A DNA stretch of 64,000 nucleotides from Bicyclus anynana. Taxonomy: Eukaryota; Arthropoda; Insecta; Lepidoptera; Nymphalidae. Below, piece after piece: positions 54,435 to 64,000 of the stretch. Every line of letters begins with the position of its first letter. Within the stretch, counting starts at the first letter, position 1. The notes under the pieces were generated by a model. That model ran no database searches. It saw nothing but the letters and a program-made list of their open reading frames with translations, and was not told the DNA's origin. The position numbers were made by a program, and so were the translations under genes. The stretch is taken from the NCBI RefSeq assembly GCF_947172395.1, contig NC_069097.1:9346142-9410141 (forward strand), read 5' to 3'.

Positions 54435-54641
54435 TTACAGGGGCTGTACTGGCACTTTACCACTGAAAGTTCTGTTATTGGAGTTGTTCGTCACAGCTGT
54501 TTTAGCTGTATCAACACATTTTTTGGTGTTCAGGTTTCACGTTTTAAGTCACGGTGCTCATATACCTGTAACGATGAAGCGATGGGTTGGAACACCGTGG
54601 GGTTTAAGCAATAAAAGAAGTAGATAGTATGTATATACGTT

Positions 54642-54972
54642 ATACAGGGTGCTGGGGAATATTTCCCATAACTCTGGGGTTTTGTAAAATTAATATTGTC
54701 GGGGTAAATAATATTTCTTTTGTAAATAGATCTTGAAATGTGTCCCATAAACGCATCCTTATAATTATGACGTACCCAAGTTTTACGTATTTTAAAATGC
54801 AAGGATAGATATGCGTGTTACATGGATAGTCGGAATTATTTTAATTACTTTGTATGAAAACATAAAAGTTTTTATTTTTTTGTTTAAAAAATGTTAGTCA
54901 TTCATTTCGGCTCCTTTAAGTGGACTCGTTAATACCTTGAAGTTAGGGGAAATACTCCCGAGCATCCTGTAT
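54642..54972. mobile_element. TIR element, copy 1 (ACAGGGTGCTGGGGAATATT ends)
   Basis: The left end TACAGGGTGCTGGGGAATAT, TTCCCATAAC is mirrored by the right end GAAGTTAGGGGAAATACTCC, CGAGCATCCTGTA. The interior AAATAGATCTTGAAATGTGT is shared with the copy at 59027. 331 bp, non-coding. Confidence 0.82.
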
Positions 54973-54983
54973 GTATTTACAGT

Positions 54984-55201
54984 ATTTTTTTATTCTTTAC
55001 AAGTTAGCCCTTGAGTACCGGAACGCTAAATCGCTTGGCGGTACGTCTTTGCCGGTAGGGTGGTAACTAGCCACGGCGGAAGCCTCCCACCAGCCAGACC
55101 TAGACCAATTAAGAAAATCTCAATCGGCCCAGCCGGGGATCGAACCCAGGACCTCCGTCTTGTAAATCCACCGCGCATACCACTGCGCCACGGAGGCCGT
55201 C
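54984..55201 (-). mobile_element. SINE-A with internal deletion
   Basis: A T-run (poly(A) tail on the minus strand), TACAAGTTAGCCCTTGA fused directly to GTACCGGAACGCTAAATCGC, then a near-perfect head half ending GCGCCACGGAGGCCGT. About 110 bp of tail-side body is missing. It lies 11 bp from the TIR element at left. Confidence 0.88.
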
Positions 55202-55499
55202 AAAAGTATACAGTATTTACCTTACGCAATCGCTCGTATGAAGTCTTAAACCATTTTAGCGCAAGGAGCTGTGAGTATTTTAGAGCTGTGAGTACGAATT
55301 TATGAATATAAAGAAAAAAATACTTATTCAAGAATGATAAGGCGATAAAAAGTTCTATAAAAAATATATAATTTTATAAAAACATTTTTTTTACGTACGA
55401 TCGCAATAAAACAAAGCAATAATTAAAATAAATGATTATTTATTTTATTCATTTAAAAAAATTATTTTTTTACATCTCTATAGCGGGAAAATGAGTATG
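55202..55499. other. AT-rich, nothing recognised
   Basis: Very A/T-rich; no structure noticed. Confidence 0.35.
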
Positions 55500-55790
55500 A
55501 GGGTCACTTGATGTAGGTGTTTTTTAATAGGGATAATAACAGTTTTTTAATGGTTTGATATATTTTTATTTTTATTTTTTTTTTCTTTTTTTTAGAATTA
55601 GGACTCAATTAGGAGTTTGCTAATAGTAAAACAATTTTCTATAGCTACAGGAATTTAATAGCTCAGATTTGCGGCACTGCCACGGATCTCTGAAACTCCC
55701 CATACAAAATGGCACGAAGTAATGACGTCGTTAATTCGCTGATCGTTAGCCTATTTGATATAAAGGAAATTTGATTTTGAAAAAAAAAAT
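55500..55790 (+). repeat. Family-G repeat, copy 4
   Basis: AATAGGGATAATAACAGTTT, TTAGGAGTTTGCTAATAGTA, CAGATTTGCGGCACTGCCAC, GGATC, CCCCATACAAAATGGCACGA. An A/T expansion at 55560-55595 interrupts the first part, and the TATCTGCGATCATT segment is lost. Confidence 0.75.
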
Positions 55791-58271
55791 ACATACAGCA
55801 AAAAACCTTTTAAAGCAGTTATAAAACACGTAATGCAGGTAGTTGAAATACAATCACGCTGGCGTCCCAAGTTTCACACGCTGTTGTAAAAAAAAATTTA
55901 GAAAAATGTCACGAAGTACTTTGTCCCACCTAATGGACCGGGTGCCCGTGATAGCCAGACATACTTTATTTCTTGTATCTGTACACTCTTATGTCTATAA
56001 TTAATTTAAAAAAAACAAATAGTGTGCGTCTGACAGTAGTGATAAATTAAACCTGCTGCCATATGCGTGAGAGAAAGGGAAGTCAGATAGACTAGCGTCG
56101 TAACGTAACGTTACGAAACGGTTTACCCTCCCATGAGAAGTTATGACTTCAAAATACGCTTTCGAAGTGATAACTTATTGGACGGTAGAGGGTCTGGATC
56201 CTTGAAACCTATCAGTATCACCCTCCAAAACCACCACAATCCTAACTCCATAAAGCACACATGCTGAGTTGGATCCTTTTTTAAAGGTTGTGCTAAATAT
56301 GACATAGTGGTGTTCTAATGTATTATTTTTTTACTTGATCTGGGTATCAGGCACTACAAAAGTGTTAAAGGGTGCAGCACAATTTATGAAATAAATGTTT
56401 TATTTCTTCTTTATTTATAATTGACTACCGTAAAAACCATAGGAGAATAGGCTGACCAATCTTCAGCCTTCTTAGAATGCAGTACGTCTGACCGCGCATT
56501 CTCTCTGTCTATAATACCGAGTTGGGCATTCCGTAGTCGCTATTGTATTCGGTATCGGTAACTAAGCCGGTCTTAGAAATTCTATGAATATGTTTAAAGA
56601 TCGATATCCGGCCATACTTGCAGTAAACAGTTCATTCATCATCACTAACTTACCGACAGAACGGAATGCATTGATAATCTTTCTCAAAGTTTTCTCATGA
56701 CGGCTTTTGTGGCACAGCTGACTGTGGCTTACTTTAAGACCACGGTCCAGGTATCGTTTCCTAGATCAGATCAATTTGGGTTTTGTTGTTATTTGTTATT
56801 TGTTATTTGTTGTTGTAAATAAAAAAATATTTTTTTTTATTAAAAATTGAATACAGCAAAAAAAATAGATAGTTTATTATGTTCAATTATCTATTTTCAG
56901 GACCGTGTATTGAATAGTTATAATAAAATGAAAAAAAATCACAGTTTTTTTATAAAAAAATATATAAAGCAATATTTTATCCTCTTCGATTCTCTATTCT
57001 CAGGGCCTCTTTCTTATTATCTTATTAAGCTATCCTATATATCTTACTAAGCCATCCTACAAGGAATCAGATGGGTATAAGCTTTTAAATTATTATTAAT
57101 TGCTCCTGAAGTGGTTAGTCATGCCCAGTATTGGACTAAAGCTTTCTGTTTGAGAACCTCTGCTTGCTAGAAATGCCTGCAAGCAATCAATTCAAACGAG
57201 CTCCCATAGCGGCTAATGAAGTACTTATTCCGTGCTCACGAATTAATGAAATGAAATTAATGAAATTTGTTTTTAAATATTTTTTAATCGAGAATATTTT
57301 TTTCTTTTTAACGCGTCTTACACTAATAGTCTTCGTATATAAATTACGAGAAACCGAACAAGCAGATTACTTAATGTTTGGTTACTATTATTAAAACTGC
57401 ATATCTTTATTCACATAAAACTAAATCTAATTCATTTAATTAATATTACACGTAATTTAATAATTCAATAAATTTATTTTAGACGTCTCTAGTTTCAAAT
57501 ATCTCAAACCTGGAATGGAAATTAGAAAAAGTTACATATATACATGATATTTTAGAAGAAGAAAAAGAATAGATACTTAGATGTATATATTTTTATTTAT
57601 CTATTAGTACTCGTATTTGTATACATGAAAGTTATAACTAATATACCTACATATTCAGATTAACATAGTTGTTCTTAGAAACGGGAAAATTTATTTACCT
57701 ACATTTTACCAGTTAATTATCTGAATAAATACCTTTATCATTTTCTAATTAATTACATTGCAATGTTAATAAATTGTGTTATTGTGCTCTGAGGAAATTT
57801 CCAAGATTATCAAAAATAAATATAATAATTTCTGATATAAAAGGCAACTTAGTAAGTAGGTCATTCAATATAAAATGATTACAATTTATTCAAAAAGCTT
57901 TCCTTGGCGATATTAAAAAGTTTAATATTGTTTTTATTTATGTAGTCAGTTACTTAATATATTTTTTATTACATAAAGTTGTACACACCACGCAAGGCCC
58001 CCTAGAGTTAATGTTTTGTTTAAGTGTGATTGCGTATATAAGTATACATATTACTTATTTAAAAATTATCAAATAGAAACCACGGGCAAACCACAAGCCT
58101 GTCTCATAAGTTTAAGGTTTTCGAAATACGCCAGCTTAAAGAAAAAAAAACGTAAAGTACAAGGGTATAAACAATGAAAATGCTTAGGAGTAATTATTGT
58201 TATATGAAAAGGAAATTACTCATATTTCTTTAATATGGATATAACAATAATAATAATCTTTTTAACATAAA
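55791..58271. other. AT-rich, no gene; few structures
   Basis: TAACGTAACGTTACG (56101-56115) is a small palindrome. Weak inverted words CTCCCATGAGAAGTTATGAC and GTGATAACTTATTGGACGG flank 56131-56188. Short frames at 56847 and 57164 have no recognisable domain. Otherwise unmatched. Confidence 0.35.
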
Positions 58272-58455
58272 AATGGAACCGACTTCAAAAGACGTATTTC
58301 AGTTATTTTGATTTTAACACAAAACTACTAAACCATTTTCTTGCAAATGACCAATCTGGAAGTATACTTTTTCAAACTAAAATCATTTTTTTATGAGGTA
58401 ACAAACATACACGTCGAATTGTGAACCTCCTCCTTTTTTTGAAGTCGGTTAAAAA
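58272..58455 (+). repeat. Dispersed repeat pair, copy 2 (partner at 38430)
   Basis: ATGGAACCGACTTCAAAAGA, CGTATTTCAGTTATTTTGAT, CCAATCTGGAAGTATAC, and ends GAACCTCCTCCTTTTTTTTG, AAGTCGG. Confidence 0.7.
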
Positions 58456-59026
58456 GTTTGTTGAGTAATAAAAAAAGTTTTTATGGTTTATAATTAATCG
58501 CAGTGTATTTTATTTGACTTTGATTCAGACTTTATTTTTAATTTTTGAGGATCACCGATATACTAAAAGGTTTTCCATGGAAATACTATTCAGATTTTAC
58601 TCGCCTAGTTCGTAATCAATGGCCCATAGACATTGATAAGTTTTTTTAAATTGATAATATTGAAAAAGGCCTGAAATTATCAGATTATTTCCAGACGATG
58701 TGTTATTAAAAATGAATAAAATCAGACAGTTTAAGATATGAATTCATACATATTTTAAACATCTATCAATGAAAATATTACATACCAACTACGATTATTA
58801 TTTGCGAACCGAATTCTATTTTTAGATATTTGCTTCCTGTTTCTAAAACAAGAAAGAATGGTACATTTATTTTAAAGTGTGCACTGTTGTTATAGGTACG
58901 AATTAGAAGGTTTAAGATTACTCATATTTTCCTGACTGCAGATTGGCATACTTATTATGGATCTGTCACCTGTAATAGCAAATCATTTAATGAAGGCTGA
59001 AAGTTTGCAGATCTACGATCCTAGGA
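58456..59026. other. AT-rich, nothing recognised
   Basis: No gene or matched repeat. Confidence 0.35.
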
Positions 59027-59459
59027 TAAAGGGTGCTCGAGAGTATTTTATAGGGTTATATCTTTAAGGAAAATTAATTAAAAATGTCTAAGGAACATGC
59101 GAGTATAGAATATTTCTTTGTAAATAGATCTTAAATTGTGTCCCTTACCTTGCATCATTATATTATGACCTACCCAAACTTATTTTTTGATAAATATCAT
59201 GAAGTAGTTTACTAGTGAAATGCGGAGTGCCAGTTGAAACATCTCGTCGATATCGACAGTTTTACCACTACGATTACGTATTTTAAAATGCAAGGATCTT
59301 AGATAAAGGCGTGTGTTACATAGATAGTTAGAATTATTTAAATTACTTTGTATGAGAACATAAAAAGTATTTTTTAGTAATAAAAAATATGCAGTTTGGC
59401 TCCTATAAGTGGACAACACCTTGAAGTTATGGGAAATATTTCCGAGCACTCTGTATATG
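59027..59459. mobile_element. TIR element, copy 2
   Basis: Ends AAAGGGTGCTCGAGAGTATT and GGGAAATATTTCCGAGCACT, CTGTATAT. The interior AAATAGATCTTAAATTGTGT, TACGTATTTTAAAATGCAAG and TTAATTACTTTGTATGA-type segments match copy 1. It is about 100 bp longer, owing to an insertion (about 59185-59270) with ATGAAGTAGTTTACTAGTGA. Confidence 0.8.
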
Positions 59460-59690
59460 AAACTATTAGCAGACGCCTGGGACTACGTTCGCGTGAAATT
59501 CTGTTTATTGCAAATCCCACAGGAACTGTGTTTCTTTCCGGGATGAAAAGTATTCTATGTGTTAATCCAGATCCATTTCCATTGCAAATTTCATCCAAAT
59601 CGGTTTGCAAGCCGCGTCGTAAAGGAGGGACAAACATACTTACACACACACAAACTTTTGCCTTTATAATAATTTGTGTGATAGGTAAGT
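59460..59690 (+). repeat. Family-R repeat, immediately right of the TIR element
   Basis: GCAGACGCCTGGGACTACGT, TCGCGTGAAATTCTG, CACAGGAACTGTGTTTCTTT, AATCGGTTTGCAAGCCGCGT, a short CA run and CTTTTGCCTTTATAATAATT. Confidence 0.72.
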
Positions 59691-60410
59691 ACGGTTGCCT
59701 GCATTAACGGAGCTAGGACTGAGGTGGCTTTATAAGGTTTTATTCTGTTTTTTTCCTCAGAATATGCGAAATCATGTCCCTATAGTCGTCATTAGCTTCG
59801 TTCGTTCTATTGTCTAATTCGAAATTGCAACGTTCCTGTTCCTGAATTTTCGACAGTAGTTTCATTTTGAATGAGGGATTTTAAAAAAATATGTCAATTT
59901 CAAATTCAAAATTTATTTATTTCATTTATGCTTAGTTTACAAGCACTTTTGAAAAGAATGACCCGAAATGGAATATTGAACTTTTTGCATGAAAGTGTTT
60001 GTGAAAGTGAATAGTATTTTATTAGCTTGCTAGCCCCTGTTTTCATAAAAGCTCGACTCCTATCTTACCTTACCTAAGTGACGATGTAGTAAAGGTGGTA
60101 GCTAGTTTTGATAGTAGAGATATTTATAAAGATTATTCATCAATGTTCCAAAACGGTTTCTACACGGCATCACAGCATTTCTAAATCACTTGGTGCGTTT
60201 TTATCATAACTAGCTAAGGCTGAAGCACTACCAGAGCAGATTTGTAAAATACAAACATCTACGATATTGATTCGATCTGAGAATCATATCTAGGAGTAGG
60301 ATCTCTTGGTTACAAATTAAAGCTTGAACTCCAGACAGCAATACAAACTATCAAGTAAAAAAATTTATTATGACAACTTGATTTTCGAAATGTCATTAAA
60401 TAAACTGGCT
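59691..60410. other. AT-rich with a SINE-A scrap
   Basis: AAAACGGTTTCTACACGGCA, ATTTCTAAATCACTTGG and AACTAGCTAAGGCTGAAGCA at 60149-60229 are a decayed minus-strand SINE-A body. The rest is unmatched. Confidence 0.45.
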
Positions 60411-60760
60411 GCTTGCACATCAATGGCGAGATTCGAGGGCGCCATATCACGCGTCCACGCGTGAACATCACGCGTCGCGAACGTGAAAATTATATTTATA
60501 TTCTGTAACACCCCGTCGTGTGACGCTTTGTCCGAGAGAATACGAGATCAGTGAATCTACTATACATTGACATAATATAAACAAATTACAGATGCTACTA
60601 TAGACACTAGGGTTAATTAGATGTCTAGAATTGGAGCGTTTGTACGTAGCAAACGCAGGCCAAACGCCGGGCGAAGTGCTAGCGATGCCGCGATCATTCG
60701 TCTCGCGCGCCGGGCACGGGCGGTCGCGTACATGCATGCGGTGCATTTTTTTAAAGCCTA
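60411..60760 (+). promoter_or_regulatory. CpG-rich stretch upstream of the 61048 exon
   Basis: Two CpG-dense blocks, 60425-60485 (CACGCGTCCACGCGTGAACA, TCACGCGTCGCGAACGTG) and 60650-60740 (GCCGGGCGAAGTGCTAGCGA, GTCTCGCGCGCCGGGCACGG), are separated by AT-rich sequence with a TCAGTG initiator-like word at 60548-60553. The location suggests the promoter and 5' UTR of a gene running right. Confidence 0.4.
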
Positions 60761-61047
60761 CCCGCAATTCACTGCTAAATTTATAAATAAAAAGTAATTT
60801 AAAATATTTGAAATAAGAACAGTTACAAAACGAATACGCGATATTATAACACGCACACGCTGAGTGACAGTTTATTATCTTGTGTGTGTATTAATTAGAA
60901 ATTATACGATAATAAATATTGAATTGTTAAGCAAACATTACGCAAGTGGGACTAATAAAATAAATAAAGTGGTTTAATGTGGACATTTAAATAAATAAAC
61001 ACGGATTTTTGGATGAAAGCAAATAACCGAGCACGTCAGAATTGAAA

Positions 61048-61086
61048 ATGTCGTTGGAACATCAATTGCCGGTGTTGATGAAAAAG
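61048..61086 (+). CDS. Candidate first coding exon, MSLEHQLPVLMKK
   Basis: ATG at 61048 opens 13 codons (MSLEHQLPVLMKK), ending AAG|GTAGGC with a good donor at 61087 in phase 0. The 300-600 bp upstream are unusually CpG-rich for this window, as expected of a promoter and 5' UTR. No downstream exon is recognisable before the window ends at 64000, so any second exon lies more than 2.9 kb away. The protein cannot be named from 13 residues. It could be chance, but the start, donor and island agree. Confidence 0.45.
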
Positions 61087-62355
61087 GTAGGCTATTTTTA
61101 CAGTGACTTTAAATAACTAATGACTAATTAAAAGAAAGATATAAATAAAGGCTTGTAATTACAACAAGTTGTATATATTTATACCTTTTTAATTATTGTA
61201 TTTTAATTTCAACATGAAATTTCGGTTGTACCTAATTTGGTCGTCAATCAAAGTAGGTAAACTGCATTCACAAAAGATATGGAAGATAACATTTTCCTCG
61301 GCCTTGTGATGTGACGTCACTTTTAGACATTAAAAATAACCAATTTATTTTCGCAAAATGTGTCTAGGTCAAATCTTATACTGTATCAGTACATTTTGAT
61401 GTCATCACATAATTATCTCCATACCAATTAAGTATATTAATTAATCAATGTCATTGTTTCCGGTATGCCAAATCAAAAGTTTTAATTGTTGCTAACCTTT
61501 GAAGATAAGAATATTTTTCTTATTGTTATTCGTTGAAATATTTTAAATTTTGGCGCACTTTTCTTTATAATTTGGGAAAAAAGACACAAATGCAATGGTG
61601 AAGCAAAGCGAGAGTTTCATTTAATATGTGTGTTTTAACCGACTTCCAAAAAGGAGGAGTTTCTATGTTCGGCTGTATGTATGTGTATAAACTGTGTGTA
61701 CCTATATGTAGGTATAAGGTTTAAATGTGAATACTGTAACCGAATTTTATCTTTGTTACCTGTTAATTTAATTTAATAAAAAGGCATTTGATTAGTTTTT
61801 AAAACTTTATTTTTGTTCTCTTTAAAGATATCATTGTTTTTCAATGTTGCAATTAATTTTATGTTTTTTTGTGAATTCATTTTAGAAAAATTAAATAAAA
61901 ATGTTCCACTTGAGTTTGATCCATTAATTATTATGGGACACCCTGTACAATGTATAACATACACATCATACATGTTAGCATTCTACATAGGTATTTTATA
62001 TAAATTTAAATTAATCCTTCTATAACAATCCATATTCTTTACATTTACCAGTCCTGTTACACAGGTTATACAAAGTGCATTCCATTTATAGACAGTTTTT
62101 TGTGAATACCTTTGCTCATGTATACAAAATTACTGCATAAAATAATCTAATGAATTACAAACAACAAACCGCATTGGACTGTAACTTTTATTTATAAATA
62201 AACAAATCCTTTTAGATGTTATTTACAAAAACACCTAATATACACAAAGTAAATGTGACTACAAATCTACTACTACTGTATATTTTATCACTGATAACAA
62301 TGTTAACAATGGTACACTTAAATTGGTTCAGAACTTAATAGTCCATATCTACCAT
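61087..62355. other. AT-rich; intron 1 if the exon above is real
   Basis: AACCGACTTCCAAAAAGGAG at 61639-61658 is a common lepidopteran dispersed-repeat word. TATTATGGGACACCCTGTAC at 61930-61949 is the right-hand terminus of a GGGTGTCCC-type TIR element whose other end I cannot see. No gene. Confidence 0.4.
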
Positions 62356-62665
62356 AACTTATACTACAGCCTTTCTTGATGAATACTGTTTACCAACAAA
62401 GAAATTAGAAACGAAGGTAGAAAACTCATTTCATTACTTATTTATTTTAAATGATGTATGGTTTGCTTATAAAATGTCATAAAAAACAAATTATCCATAT
62501 CTAATTGTTCTAAGCTTATTAATCAAACTTATTTTCATTAATTTAAGAACACGTTAATTATAATTATTATTAGGTGTATAATGACTAGTGATTTATGCCC
62601 TCATTTTTAATTTGTTTGTTGGTAAACAGTACTCATCAAGAAAGGCTGTACCTATAGTATAGGTA
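62356..62665. mobile_element. TIR element, uninterrupted relative of 41537-42312
   Basis: ACTTATACTACAGCCTTTCT, TGATGAATACTGTTTACCAA at left mirrors TTGGTAAACAGTACTCATCA, AGAAAGGCTGTACCTATAGT at right. The right half 62520-62665 is the reverse complement of 41555-41735. 310 bp, non-coding. Confidence 0.85.
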
Positions 62666-63459
62666 AATTTTACCAAATGAATAATTTTTTTTTTACTTAA
62701 TTAGGAATTAGTTATGAAAGTGCTCTTACCATATACTTTTCTTATTTAATTTATTAATTAAACAAGTATAATTAACAATTTAAAAAACAGATTCTGAAAA
62801 TGTGCAACGTATTAATAAATCAAGTGTTCATCATTCACTTTTGATAATTTGTTAATTCAAATGTATAAGAAGTGAAAACCCTTTCGAATTTAAAATATCA
62901 AAATTTGAGTTGTTCAGGACAAACTTAAAGATGTCCGACGAAAAAGCTATATTGACACGACTTATTGTCACATACAATTTTTAAATAATAATTTTTAAAT
63001 AATATTTGCCATTAGGAATGGGTACGACGACCACTGAGCAAGAATCGAATTCATGACCTCTCAGTGTTGAGTTCAGCTTTTTTACCGTGGACCTATTGAT
63101 GCTTATAGAAAGTCAAAGTCGAAATTAATTTATTTCAGACTAAATCTAGTTTACAATACAACATTTACAAAACGAGACATTTTGTGATTTCAAGCGGGGT
63201 GCCACCATTTATATTTGAGGTCCAGAGATCTATCTACCTGCTTATTTTACTTTAACAATGTAAATTAGTTGAACACTGCACGATCTAGTATTATTAACTG
63301 AAACGTCTGAGAAAGTCGATTCTCACACGTGCAAGGCAGGCCCTTGGAAACTTGTTTTTGTAGTGTTTTGCAAAAAGTTGCAAACGTTAGTAGAAACTCG
63401 AAAGCTCCTTGCTTACAATAACTAAAGCTGTTGCACTGAAGTAAAACATTTTTAACGCA
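62666..63459. other. AT-rich, nothing certain
   Basis: GAATCGAATTCATGACCTCT at 63043-63062 resembles a decayed SINE B-box region, too weak to call. No gene. Confidence 0.35.
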
Positions 63460-63756
63460 CGCTTGCGAAAAGTGTAATCGGGGGACGTTAAGTTGACTTT
63501 TCTGTCAAAGTTTATGATCAACGATCTAATGCGATTATAAAAACTGTCTGTATAGAATCGATGTTTCATAGTTGTAATCGCGTTCGTCGGTTAAAGAGCT
63601 CATTAAAAACACCTTTTTGTGTAATTAAATTGTGTAAAAAACCGTCAACAACTAACGTAAATATATACTTAGTATATGGTACCTAGTATACACATTTTCC
63701 TCTAAAAATGACAGGCAATTTTGTTCGTGAATTTGGGTGCGATACTAGTCCTCATG
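63460..63756 (+). repeat. Dispersed repeat pair, copy 2 (partner at 30003-30285)
   Basis: ATGATCAACGATCTAATGCG, ATCGATGTTTCATAGTTGTA, TCGTCGGTTAAAGAGCTC, then CAGGCAATTTTGTTCGTGAA, TTTGGGTGCGATACTAGTCC: the complement of copy 1 in the same order. Confidence 0.7.
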
Positions 63757-64000
63757 CAATTAGTCTGAAGCTGTGTGTGTCTGAATACTAGGTGCATCTG
63801 CATACGTCTTTTTTTTTCCTCGACCAACCTCCGATACCAATAACTTCAGTCGTATGTTCTCTAAAGCCCACTCTTTTTTTTGGTTGATTGTTGTAACAAC
63901 AACAAACTTACGTGTTTAATGGTGAGATTATTTAAAGAATTATTGTGACGTCAATGTTTATTATTATTTGTTTATTTATGATGTATCACGATAACGTTTT
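63757..64000. other. AT-rich window end, nothing recognised
   Basis: No gene-like frame. Confidence 0.35.

Noticed and set aside
54250..54627. 125-codon plus frame
   Set aside because: Its first half is the MITE at 54260-54434, and the peptide has no recognisable domain.
59396..59707. Overlapping frames of about 90-100 codons on both strands
   Set aside because: They run across the end of a TIR element and a family-R repeat; there is no domain.

Overview
The window reads as nuclear DNA from a lepidopteran insect. It is AT-rich, with a few compact genes at the left end followed by about 50 kb of dense, decayed repeats. The repeats include tRNA-headed SINEs, 5'-truncated RTE-like LINE ends, short inverted-repeat (MITE-like) elements and the dispersed GCGACTTCGTCCGCGTGG-type repeat common in butterflies and moths. 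No prokaryotic gene organisation is present. The species cannot be fixed from the sequence alone.

Left end, 1-9.8 kb, is the gene-bearing part. On the minus strand lie the first two coding exons of a Cdt1/double-parked replication-licensing factor (1507-2069 and 248-380, joined in frame through canonical splice sites); the rest of that gene is off the left edge. Divergent from it is a complete, intronless SLC16-type monocarboxylate transporter (3047-5044). Next is a complete, intronless SR-protein kinase, SRPK (6778-8583), with a 3' UTR that probably ends at a poly(A) signal near 9765. The three genes have no obvious shared pathway. Cdt1 loads MCM helicase, the transporter is a 12-helix membrane carrier, and SRPK phosphorylates splicing factors.

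From 9.8 to 60 kb I find no convincing complete gene. The most structured part is 12.47-15.17 kb, a satellite-like array in which nine roughly 260-bp subrepeats are organised into two tandem 1.19-kb higher-order units, each closed by a 220-bp GC-rich module. A fold-back element lies immediately to its left. The rest is a mosaic. There are three SINE families (A, B and C), five RTE-like 3' ends, and at least ten terminal-inverted-repeat or hairpin elements, including a near-perfect 123-bp-arm hairpin at 47754-48023. One TIR element is split by a nested repeat, and the uninterrupted relative lies 20 kb away.

Two short candidate first exons are suggested by start codon plus splice donor plus promoter context. 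One is at 32220-32355 (ending MDLR, with an arthropod TCAGT initiator) and the other at 61048-61086 (MSLEHQLPVLMKK, downstream of a CpG-rich stretch). If real, the 50-kb gene desert may be intronic or regulatory DNA of genes that continue to the right of the window.
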